Assembly: GCF_003602005.1 (NCBI RefSeq)
Contig: NZ_QZWD01000007.1
Span: 62,001-126,000 of the forward strand
Reading direction: 5' to 3'
DNA: 64,000 nt
DNA from: Salinisphaera sp. Q1T1-3
GTDB lineage: Bacteria; Pseudomonadota; Gammaproteobacteria; Nevskiales; Salinisphaeraceae
Shown one piece after another: positions 17,410 to 24,679 of the stretch (position 1 is the first letter of the stretch; each line of letters starts with the position of its first letter). The position numbers were made by a program, and so were the translations under genes. A model generated the notes under the pieces. That model searched no databases, was not told where the DNA came from, and saw nothing but the letters and a program-made list of their open reading frames with translations.

Positions 17410-17949
17410 TCAGGCAGGCAGCCAGATATCGCGCAGACCGCCGTCGCGGCCGGTGACGGGGTCGGTCTGCGGACAGGGCACGCCGGCGATCCGCAGACGG
17501 GCTTTTTCGATGTCGGCGTGGCCGCTACGGCAAAGATCCCAGTCCGGCTGGCCCACCGGATAACCGCCGACGAGCAGGAAATCCTGACTGGCTTCGATGC
17601 GGCAATGGCCGGTACCTGCAGGCAGAATGACGACATCGCCGGCCCGAATCGTGATCTGTTGGCCCGCTTCACCGCCAAGCTGCAGTCGCGCGCTGCCGGT
17701 GGCAACGGCCAACACCTCGTGCGCGGTCGAGTGATAGTGGTGATAGTCGAATACGCCACCGCGCCATTGCGGCGGCCAGTCGTGATGGGCCAACAGCCGC
17801 TCAAGCGCGGCGGCCGGGGCGCTTTCACTCGCGGCCAAAACGGCGTGGTGCATGACGACGGGCCAGGCGTTATTCGGTGTACGTCCGTCATCGTCGAAGG
17901 TGAGCGTGTCGAACGCCATTGCGGGCATGGGTGTTGATACACGGGCCAT
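17410..17949 (-). CDS. Cupin-domain protein (YjlB-like)
   Basis: A 179-residue single-domain cupin. The metal-site region reads FDYHHYHSTAHEVLAVATGSA, with the GDVVILPAGTGHCR second motif about 30 residues later; together they supply the His/Glu ligands. It resembles the uncharacterised YjlB family. The enzymatic reaction is not known. It lies 45 bp downstream of sqdB on the same strand and may ride on the same Pho-controlled transcript, though nothing in its sequence ties it to lipids. ATG at 17949 was preferred over a TTG two codons earlier. Confidence 0.75.
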   Translation of the reverse strand: MARVSTPMPAMAFDTLTFDDDGRTPNNAWPVVMHHAVLAASESAPAAALERLLAHHDWPPQWRGGVFDYHHYHSTAHEVLAVATGSARLQLGGEAGQQITIRAGDVVILPAGTGHCRIEASQDFLLVGGYPVGQPDWDLCRSGHADIEKARLRIAGVPCPQTDPVTGRDGGLRDIWLPA

Positions 17950-17994
17950 GCTCAACTCTGTGCCAGTCCGAAGCCATTGTCGAGACGGTGCAAG

Positions 17995-19278
17995 TCAAAT
18001 GGGCTGGATGAGGGGATCTGTCGTGGCGGTGTTCCGGGCGGTGCTCATCGTCACCTCGGCGTGCCCGGTACGGCGCCACTGCGATCGACAGGCGATGCGA
18101 CGCTTGTCACAACGATGGGCATAACGGGCCGCGATTTCGGTGACTTCGGTGAACAGGCCGGTTGCCAGCGTCGTGGGTTTCAGACCGAGGGCGATCAGGG
18201 CGTCGTTGGCGACATGCAGATCGTTCTCGGCGGCTTCGACCCGTGGATTCTGCACATGGTCGATGGCGGCTCCGGTCTGGGCCGCGATCCGCGTGGCCAG
18301 GTCGCGGATACGATGGGTCTCGGTCATCTGGTTGTAGATACGTACGCGCTCGCCGGTCGCCGGTGGGTTGCCGATGGCCAGGGCCACGCAGCGCACGGTG
18401 TCCTGGATATGGATGAAGGCGCGGGTCTGGCCGCCGGTGCCGTGCACGGTCAGCGGATGGCCGATCGCGGCCTGCATGAGAAACCGGTTGAGTACGGTGC
18501 CGTAATCGCCGTCGTAATCGAAGCGATTGATCAGGCGTTCGTCGAGACGGGTTTCCTCGGTCTGGGTGCCCCAGACGATGCCCTGGTGCAGATCGGTGAT
18601 GCGGATGCCGTCGTTCTTGTTGTAGAAGGCGAAGGCCAGCTGGTCCTGGGTCTTGGTCAGGTGATAGACACTGCCGGGGTTGACCGGATAGAGGATCTCG
18701 TCGCGGGCCATGTCGCCGTCGTCGGTCTCTACGTGGACAGTGAGATAGCCCTCCGGAATCTTCATGCCGGCACTGCCGTAGCCGTAAACGCCCATGGTGC
18801 CCAGATGCACGATATGGGCATCGACCCCGGATTCGACGAGCGCGGCGAGCAGCGTGTTGGTGGCCCCGAGGTTGTTGTCCATGGTGTAGCGCTTGTGCCA
18901 GGCGGATTTCATGGAATAGGGGGCGGCCCGTTGTTCGGCGAAATGCACGATCGCTTCCGGGCGCCAGTCCACCAGCAGATCGAGCAGACGCTGATAGTTC
19001 CGGGCCACATCGAAGCGATGAAAGACGATACGACGCCCGGAAACCGCTTCCCACGCGGCCAGTCGCTCACTCATCGGGCGGATGGGCGTGAGGGAGTCCA
19101 CTTCCAGTTCGACGTCGATCTTGCGTCGCGAGAGATTGTCGACAATCGCCACTTCGTAACCGGCGGCGGACAGATGCAGGGCGGTCGGCCAGCCGCAGAA
19201 ACCGTCACCGCCGAGGATGAGCACGCGCTCGGCGGCCCGTCGTCCGGCGGGTCGCCGGGCAGGTGTCGTGTGGTGCAT
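17995..19278 (-). CDS. sqdB: UDP-sulfoquinovose synthase
   Basis: A 427-residue extended SDR. It starts MHHTTPARRP, then VLILGGDGFCGWPTALHLSA (nucleotide site with the SQD1-specific GDGFCGWP), VEVDSL-like substrate segments, HFAEQRAAPYSM (a strong SQD1 signature) and the catalytic SVYHLTK (YxxxK). The enzyme converts UDP-glucose and sulfite to UDP-sulfoquinovose, the head-group donor for the sulfolipid SQDG. The ATG at 19278 follows a strong GGGAG; earlier in-frame starts lack one. It faces the gtrA-plcP-agt operon across a spacer with two Pho boxes. The last 35 residues look poorly conserved. Confidence 0.93.
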   Translation of the reverse strand: MHHTTPARRPAGRRAAERVLILGGDGFCGWPTALHLSAAGYEVAIVDNLSRRKIDVELEVDSLTPIRPMSERLAAWEAVSGRRIVFHRFDVARNYQRLLDLLVDWRPEAIVHFAEQRAAPYSMKSAWHKRYTMDNNLGATNTLLAALVESGVDAHIVHLGTMGVYGYGSAGMKIPEGYLTVHVETDDGDMARDEILYPVNPGSVYHLTKTQDQLAFAFYNKNDGIRITDLHQGIVWGTQTEETRLDERLINRFDYDGDYGTVLNRFLMQAAIGHPLTVHGTGGQTRAFIHIQDTVRCVALAIGNPPATGERVRIYNQMTETHRIRDLATRIAAQTGAAIDHVQNPRVEAAENDLHVANDALIALGLKPTTLATGLFTEVTEIAARYAHRCDKRRIACRSQWRRTGHAEVTMSTARNTATTDPLIQPI

Positions 19279-19328
19279 GGTCGACTCCCATGGTTGGTCG
19301 GACATGCCATTCAGCGTGGGCACGCCAT

Positions 19329-19346
19329 GTGACCGGGGCGTGACGC
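19329..19346 (-). promoter_or_regulatory. Pho box (PhoB site) facing sqdB
   Basis: Read on the minus strand it is GCGTCAC, four bases, then CGGTCAC. This matches the CTGTCAY-N4-CTGTCAY PhoB consensus at 5/7 and 6/7 positions. It ends 50 bp before the sqdB start codon. The -10 that would sit ten bases further on is poor, so sqdB may depend heavily on activator. It is in exact 11-bp phase with the neighbouring plus-strand box. Confidence 0.55.
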
Positions 19347-19350
19347 GCCC

Positions 19351-19368
19351 GTGTCATATCCGTGTCAG
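19351..19368 (+). promoter_or_regulatory. Pho box and promoter facing gtrA-plcP-agt
   Basis: GTGTCAT, four bases, then GTGTCAG matches the PhoB consensus at 6/7 and 5/7 positions with the canonical 11-bp repeat. Exactly ten bases downstream is TAGATC (19379-19384) preceded by TG, a good extended -10 at the spacing known for PhoB-activated promoters. Transcription would then begin near 19391, a few bases before the gtrA ATG, predicting an almost leaderless message. Confidence 0.72.
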
Positions 19369-19393
19369 CACGACCTGCTAGATCTGGCACGTC

Positions 19394-19840
19394 ATGGCAT
19401 GCGATCTCTCTTGGTGTGCGCGCCTTGCGCGACGTATTCATCGGCCGGCGCTGTTCGCGGCCGTAGGGGGCGTGGCGTTCGGGGTGGATATGACGGTGCT
19501 CGGTGGCCTGGTGCACGGGCTCGGTCTGGCGCCCGCGATCGCGCGCGGGCTGTCGATTCTCGCGGCGCTCAGCGTGGCCTGGTACATCAATCGGCGGGTG
19601 ACGTTCGCGGCGGCCGGTGGTGGCGGGCATCTCGGCGAGTGGCTGTCCTATCTGGCGGTCAACGCGCTGGGAATGGGCCTGAACTACGGCATTTATGTGG
19701 CAATCGTCTCGCTTACCCGTCTCGGGGCAGCCCATCCGCTGCTCAGTGTCGTGCCGGGCGGGGTGCTCGCGCTCGGGGTGAACTACGGTCTGGCCTCACG
19801 CCTGATATTCCGGACCGGCGAGGTGTCATCGCACCGTTAA
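19394..19840 (+). CDS. GtrA family membrane protein
   Basis: A 148-residue protein with four predicted transmembrane helices in the GtrA arrangement: ALFAAVGGVAFGVDMTVLGG, then SILAALSVAWYINRRVTFAA with the conserved N-R-x-x-T-F, followed by two more helices. GtrA-family proteins are proposed flippases for lipid-linked sugars. Here the gene is first in an operon with a lipid phosphodiesterase and a glycosyltransferase, so a role in moving glycolipids across the membrane is an attractive inference. No clear Shine-Dalgarno precedes the ATG, consistent with the short leader predicted from the promoter. Confidence 0.82.
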   Translation: MACDLSWCARLARRIHRPALFAAVGGVAFGVDMTVLGGLVHGLGLAPAIARGLSILAALSVAWYINRRVTFAAAGGGGHLGEWLSYLAVNALGMGLNYGIYVAIVSLTRLGAAHPLLSVVPGGVLALGVNYGLASRLIFRTGEVSSHR

Positions 19841-19908
19841 CCAATCGTCTTATTGTCGTCATGTGCCGCCGGGACACTACAGATCGTCAGCTTGCGTGGA
19901 GGCTCGCC

Positions 19909-20799
19909 ATGATCTTCGACGACGATGTGCTCGATCGCCCCGCCGGCTCGCCCGGCAACGCCGACCCGCCGTTGGCGCGTCCATCGGTGCCACCGCCGGG
20001 CGCGAACCGGCGCGGTCTGCACCGCTATCGCGCGATCTGGATCTCGGATTTCCATCTCGGTACGCGCGGTTGCCGGGCCGAGCGACTGCTGGATTTCCTC
20101 TCGCGCGTGCACTGCGACACGTTGTATCTGGTCGGCGACATCATCGATGCCTGGGCGCTCAAGAAGGCCTGGTACTGGCCGACAAGCCACACGGCCGTGA
20201 TCCGCGCGATTCTCGATCTGCATCGCAGCCGTGGTACCCGCGTGGTCTATGTGCCCGGCAATCACGATGAGGTCCTGCGGGATTACCTGCCGATCGATCT
20301 GTCCGGCATCGAAGTCTGCAACGAATGCGTGCACGAGACAGCCGACGGCAAGCGCTATCTGGTGATGCACGGCGACGAGTTCGACCTGGTGTGCACCCAG
20401 GCCCGCTGGCTGGCCGTGCTCGGTGACTATGCCTATCGCGGCGTGATCCGCGCCAACAGCGGCTTCAACACCGTGCGCCGGCGGCTGGGCTATCCGTACT
20501 GGTCGCTGTCGGCGTTTCTGAAATATCAGGTCAAGAACGCGGTGGCCTTCATCGGACGCTTCGAAGAAGCGCTGGCCGATGAAGCACGGCGGCGTGATGT
20601 CGACGGCGTCATCTGCGGGCATATCCACACGCCGTCGCGCCGCACGATCCAGGGCGTGGACTATTGCAACGACGGCGACTGGGTCGAGAGCTGCACGGCA
20701 CTGACCGAGGATTTCACCGGCCGGATCGAACTGTTGTACTGGGGACGCGACGGTATGGCGGCGCCGGCCGAGCCGGTCGCGCAGGCGGTCTCGGCATGA
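19909..20799 (+). CDS. plcP: PlcP-type metallophosphoesterase (phospholipase C acting in lipid remodelling)
   Basis: A 296-residue calcineurin-like phosphoesterase with the full metal motif series: WISDFHLG (D-x-H), GDIIDAW, GNHDE, MHGDEFD and CGHIHTP. The segment FHLGTRGCRAERLLDFL is the form typical of PlcP and of the 'UDP-2,3-diacylglucosamine pyrophosphatase' annotations that PlcP often receives. PlcP cleaves head groups from PE, PG or PC at the membrane, releasing diacylglycerol for glycolipid synthesis under phosphate limitation. The ATG at 19909 follows TGGAGG with a six-base gap. Its stop overlaps the agt start (ATGA). True LpxH is shorter and lacks this operon context. Confidence 0.85.
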   Translation: MIFDDDVLDRPAGSPGNADPPLARPSVPPPGANRRGLHRYRAIWISDFHLGTRGCRAERLLDFLSRVHCDTLYLVGDIIDAWALKKAWYWPTSHTAVIRAILDLHRSRGTRVVYVPGNHDEVLRDYLPIDLSGIEVCNECVHETADGKRYLVMHGDEFDLVCTQARWLAVLGDYAYRGVIRANSGFNTVRRRLGYPYWSLSAFLKYQVKNAVAFIGRFEEALADEARRRDVDGVICGHIHTPSRRTIQGVDYCNDGDWVESCTALTEDFTGRIELLYWGRDGMAAPAEPVAQAVSA

Positions 20800-21878
20800 A
20801 GATCGCCCTCGTCACCGATGCCTGGCACCCCCAGATCAACGGCGTTGTACGCACCTGGTCCGTGGTCCTCGACGAACTGCAACGGGCCGGGCACGAGGTG
20901 GTCACCGTCACGCCGGATCAGTACCGTACGCTGCCCTGTCCGGGGGACTCGACGATCCGGCTGGCGCTGGCCACGCCGGACGGCGTCGGGGACCGGCTGA
21001 TCGAAGCCGCGCCGGATGTCATACACATCGCCACCGAAGGCCCGCTCGGGGTCGCGGCACGCCGTTGGTGCGTGCGTCATGGCCTGGCCTTCACCACGTC
21101 CTACCACACGCATTTTCCGCAGTATCTGCAGATGCGGCTGGGCATGCCGAAGTCGTTGACCTATGCCGCGGTGCGTCGTTTCCATGCGGCTTCGGCCCGC
21201 GTGATGGTCACCACGCCCACGCTGGCCGATGAACTGGCCGGCCACGGCATCCGGCACACTGCGCTCTGGCCGCGCGGCGTGGATGCCCGGACCTTCGCCC
21301 CGCGCGCGGACGCCGTGTCCATCCCGGGGCCGCGACCGGTCATGATCTATGTGGGGCGCGTGGCCGTCGAGAAGAGCATCGAGGAATTTCTGGCTCTCGA
21401 TGTGCCCGGGACCAAGGTCGTGGTCGGCGACGGGCCGGCGCGCCGCGGGCTCGAGGCACGATATCCCGAGGCTGTTTTCGCCGGCTGGCAGAGCGGTGCC
21501 GATCTGGCGCGCTGGTATGCCGGGGCCGATGTCTTTGTCTTCCCGTCACGCACCGACACTTATGGTCTGGTGTTGCTGGAAGCCCTGGCCAGCGGTCTGC
21601 CGGTCGCGGCTTACCCGGTGCCCGGCCCGCAGGATGTGTTGGGCGATGCCCCGCACGTGGCCTGCCTGGATTCGGATCTCGCGCGCGCGGTGGCCGGGGC
21701 CGTCCGTCTGTCGCCGGCCGCGGCCCGCCAGCATGCGCTGGCATTCTCCTGGGCCGCCTGTGCCGCGCGTTTCGCCGATCTGACGGTGGCGTTACCCGCC
21801 GGCACCTGGCGGCGCCTGGCCCGGCGATCGCTCATGACCCGGGCGATTGCGCCGGCCCGACGGTTGCTGGCCGGCTGA
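20796..21878 (+). CDS. GT4 family glycosyltransferase (Agt/SqdX-like diacylglycerol glycosyltransferase)
   Basis: A 360-residue GT-B enzyme. The N-terminus KIALVTDAWHPQINGVVRT is characteristic of the diacylglycerol/phosphatidylinositol glycosyltransferase group that contains Agt, SqdX and PimB. The C-terminal half has YVGRVAVEKSIEEFL and FPSRTDTYGLVLLEALASG (E-x7-E region) for the nucleotide-sugar. It is translationally coupled to plcP. In marine bacteria the plcP-agt pair makes glucosyl- and glucuronosyl-diacylglycerol. Here sqdB is next door and no other transferase is present, so it may also or instead use UDP-sulfoquinovose. The stop directly abuts the convergent neighbour's stop. Confidence 0.85.
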   Translation: MKIALVTDAWHPQINGVVRTWSVVLDELQRAGHEVVTVTPDQYRTLPCPGDSTIRLALATPDGVGDRLIEAAPDVIHIATEGPLGVAARRWCVRHGLAFTTSYHTHFPQYLQMRLGMPKSLTYAAVRRFHAASARVMVTTPTLADELAGHGIRHTALWPRGVDARTFAPRADAVSIPGPRPVMIYVGRVAVEKSIEEFLALDVPGTKVVVGDGPARRGLEARYPEAVFAGWQSGADLARWYAGADVFVFPSRTDTYGLVLLEALASGLPVAAYPVPGPQDVLGDAPHVACLDSDLARAVAGAVRLSPAAARQHALAFSWAACAARFADLTVALPAGTWRRLARRSLMTRAIAPARRLLAG

Positions 21879-22952
21879 TCAGTCGCGAACCGGGTGAACG
21901 AGCTCGCCGCCCGCGCCGGCCGAGCGCCGCGCCGCCTCGATGACCCGAAGGGTGGCCAGCCCGTCTTCGGCGGCGACCGGCAATTTGCCGTCGCCGGCCA
22001 GGGCTGCGGCGAAGCGTCGATAGAACGCGGGATAGTCGCCCGGCCGGGTTGCCACCGGTTCGCTGGATGAACCCGCTGCCAGATGCCCGTCGGGCACGCC
22101 CGGCGCCTGGCGGCCCCAGCCGGACGCATCGGGCCGTGCGCCGTCCTTGAGTGCGTCCTCCTGCGGGTCGAGCCCGTATTTCTCGTAGCCGGCGCGTGCG
22201 CCCAGAACCCGGAACCGTGGTCCCAGTACCGGTGCGACGCTGCTCATCCACAGATGGGATCGCACGCCGTTGTCGTGACGCAGAGCGATGAACGAATCGT
22301 CGTCCACGCCGTCGTCGACGTAGCGGGGGTCCAGCTCGGCATAGACCGTCTGTGCCGGGCCGAACAAAGTCAGTGCCTGATCGATCAGATGGCTGCCCAG
22401 ATCGAACAATATGCCGCCGGCGGCCAATGGGTCGGGATCGCGTTTCCAGCCCGGTTTGGCCTCCGGGCGCCAACGTTCGAAGCGGGATTCGAATCGTCGG
22501 ACCGGCCCGAGCCGATCGTCGGCCAGCAGTTTTTCGAGCGTCAGGAAATCGTTGTCCCATCGCCGGTTCTGAAACACCGTCAGGGGTACGCGGCCGGCGC
22601 GGGCGGCGGCGATCAGCGATTTCGCCTGATCGGGCGTGGCCGCCAGCGGTTTATCGACCACCGTGGCCAGTCCGGCCGCGATGGCTTGCTCGGCGAGTGC
22701 GGCATGTGTGCCGTTCGGCGAGGCCACGACCACGGCATCGAACGAGTCGCTGTGCTGCCAGAGCGTTTCCGGATCGGGCATGATTTCCACGCCGGGATAA
22801 CGCGTCCGGGCGGCCGCGGCCCGCTCTTCGTTGCCGGTGACCACGGCGGCCAGCGACAGGCCCGGCGTGGCCGAGATCAGCGGCGCGTGAAAGACGGCAC
22901 CGGCCAGGCCGTAGCCGATGAGTGCAATGCGATGTGAGGAGGCGTCGGTCAT
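21879..22952 (-). CDS. Gfo/Idh/MocA family oxidoreductase
   Basis: A 357-residue NAD(P)-dependent dehydrogenase. The Rossmann motif IALIGYGLAGAVFHAPLI comes first, then the VVVASPNGTHAALAEQAIAAG and VDKPLA signature (the EKP-type lysine), and a C-terminal substrate domain with GGILFDLGSHLIDQAL. It most resembles the YdgJ/YvaA subgroup acting on sugars or inositols; the substrate is unknown. The ATG at 22952 gives the glycine motif at the right distance. It follows the porin gene by 143 bp on the same strand, which may hint at a joint role in carbohydrate uptake, but this is weak. Confidence 0.85.
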   Translation of the reverse strand: MTDASSHRIALIGYGLAGAVFHAPLISATPGLSLAAVVTGNEERAAAARTRYPGVEIMPDPETLWQHSDSFDAVVVASPNGTHAALAEQAIAAGLATVVDKPLAATPDQAKSLIAAARAGRVPLTVFQNRRWDNDFLTLEKLLADDRLGPVRRFESRFERWRPEAKPGWKRDPDPLAAGGILFDLGSHLIDQALTLFGPAQTVYAELDPRYVDDGVDDDSFIALRHDNGVRSHLWMSSVAPVLGPRFRVLGARAGYEKYGLDPQEDALKDGARPDASGWGRQAPGVPDGHLAAGSSSEPVATRPGDYPAFYRRFAAALAGDGKLPVAAEDGLATLRVIEAARRSAGAGGELVHPVRD

Positions 22953-23095
22953 GAACAATCCCGATGGCAAAACCGCCAACAAGATGCCCCACGGCCCGCC
23001 GATCGGGCAACGCCTGCGTATTCAGCCCCGGTTGTCCAGGCCGGGGGCGACGACCGGCGACGATGTGCGATCGCGCCGGCGGCCGCCGCGCCGAA

Positions 23096-24466
23096 TCATC
23101 GCTTGATGACGTCGCCGGCGAAGTAGAGCCCCATCTGCAGGTTGTAGCGCGTGTTCCAGTCGCCGTCGTTCGGGCCGTTGAAGGCCATCGCCGAATTCTT
23201 GCCCGAGAGCACGTCGAGCCAGATCTGAAGCGGGCCGAACGACAGATTCATGCCGGCCGCGTTGAACTGGATATCGCCGGCCATGTTGGACGGGCTGCCC
23301 GGTGTCGCACTTTCGAAACGCCCGTCGCCGCCGGTCATCAGATAGGCATAGTTGTCGTAGAGCTGGATCGACTCCAGCGCGCCCCAGCCGATGTCGAAGG
23401 TACGGGCGATGTTGCCCGAGAAGATCTGCCCGGAGGCCGGCATCTGGTAGCCGAAACCGTAGTTCTCGACGGTGATCGAATCGGTGGGCAGATCGAAACC
23501 GTTGTACTGGCGCCCATCCGGGATGTTGTAGCGGTAGTCGACGTACTGGCCCTGGAGTGTCCAGTTGCCGAGCGCGGCATCGACGGCCGCCGTGGCCGCC
23601 CAGCGGGTGCCGTTGTCGTTGGAATCGCCGACCTCAAGCTGGCCACCGCGCACCGCCGCCGAGACCTGCACGCTGCGCTCGCTGCCCTTGTTGAAGGTCC
23701 AGGCCGCGCGCATGTTGCCGCCGTTGATCTGTTGATAACCCTCGAACGGGTTCGACCCGTAGAGGCTGTGTTGCTGGAGATCGTCGTTCTTGAAGGCGTC
23801 GATATCCAGTCGGAACGGCCCGTTTTCGTACTTGTAGCCGATGCCGGCAGCCTGGTTGTCGGTGAAACCGGCGAAGTAGTTGAGGTTGCCCCAGAACGAC
23901 TGATAGCCGAAGCGCAGGTTGCCGAAGGGGACCTGGAACAGGCCGGCCTTGAGTTGATGCTTCGGTGTGAAATCGTAGGCGGCCCAGCCGTAGCGCAGGA
24001 ACGAATCATCGGCAAAGGCCACCTGGGACCAGCGATATTCGCCGGCGTAGGTCAGCTTGCCGTACTGGCCGTCCCAGTTGACTGCCGTAATGCCCATCAC
24101 GCCGTCGCCGCGGTCCTGGCTTTCGTTTTCCAGATCCGGCTTGAGCTTGTAGCCGAGCGTATAGGCGCCGCCGAGCGTCAGGCTTTTCTTGGGTGCCTCG
24201 TCGGCCGGTGCCGGTGACGTCGCGCTGGCCGTATCGCTGGTTTCGGCATCGTCTGTGGCCGGCTCGGCACTGGCCTGGCTGGGCTGCGCCCCCTGATCGG
24301 CCTTGAGCTGATCCAGCGTGGTCTTGAGTTGATCGATCTGTTGTTGCAACGCGGCGCGGGCCGCGCTGTCATTCGTGTCGTTGGCAGCGGCGAATGCCGG
24401 TGCCGTGCAGAAAAGGCTGGTACCGGCCACGATCGTGGCCAGCCGCAATCCGGATGCGTGCGTCAC
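23096..24466 (-). CDS. Outer-membrane porin with N-terminal coiled coil
   Basis: A 456-residue exported protein: signal peptide ending TAPAFAA (about residue 27), a 25-residue coiled-coil stretch (ARAALQQQIDQLKTTLDQLK), an acidic Ala/Thr/Pro linker, then an antiparallel beta-barrel of alternating aromatic and polar strands. The barrel includes KAGLFQVPFGNLRFG, a motif seen in OprP/OprO-like and related porins. The GTG at 24466 is the start, supported by AGGGGG four to six bases upstream. Substrate is not predictable. Only one isolated TGTCA-type half-site lies upstream, so phosphate control was not claimed. Confidence 0.82.
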   Translation of the reverse strand: MTHASGLRLATIVAGTSLFCTAPAFAAANDTNDSAARAALQQQIDQLKTTLDQLKADQGAQPSQASAEPATDDAETSDTASATSPAPADEAPKKSLTLGGAYTLGYKLKPDLENESQDRGDGVMGITAVNWDGQYGKLTYAGEYRWSQVAFADDSFLRYGWAAYDFTPKHQLKAGLFQVPFGNLRFGYQSFWGNLNYFAGFTDNQAAGIGYKYENGPFRLDIDAFKNDDLQQHSLYGSNPFEGYQQINGGNMRAAWTFNKGSERSVQVSAAVRGGQLEVGDSNDNGTRWAATAAVDAALGNWTLQGQYVDYRYNIPDGRQYNGFDLPTDSITVENYGFGYQMPASGQIFSGNIARTFDIGWGALESIQLYDNYAYLMTGGDGRFESATPGSPSNMAGDIQFNAAGMNLSFGPLQIWLDVLSGKNSAMAFNGPNDGDWNTRYNLQMGLYFAGDVIKR

Positions 24467-24679
24467 GTATCCCCCTGAAATTGTAATCCCCTGGCCCGCG
24501 GGGCGAACGCCGCGGGGTTGAATGCGACCCGGACTGTTTGGACATCGATCCCCGATGATCGATGACAGGAGCCGGGTCGCTCAGCCAGGCGAAGGCTATC
24601 ACGACCGGCTGTGTGCTTGCCCTGTCTTGCCATGCATATCGTCGATATGCCCCCGGCTGCATAGCATTCGATCGGCCGC

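Noticed and set aside
24467-24679. Possible Pho box upstream of the porin gene
   Set aside because: Only one isolated TGTCA-type half-site was seen and no partner at 11 bp, so phosphate regulation of the porin is not supported.
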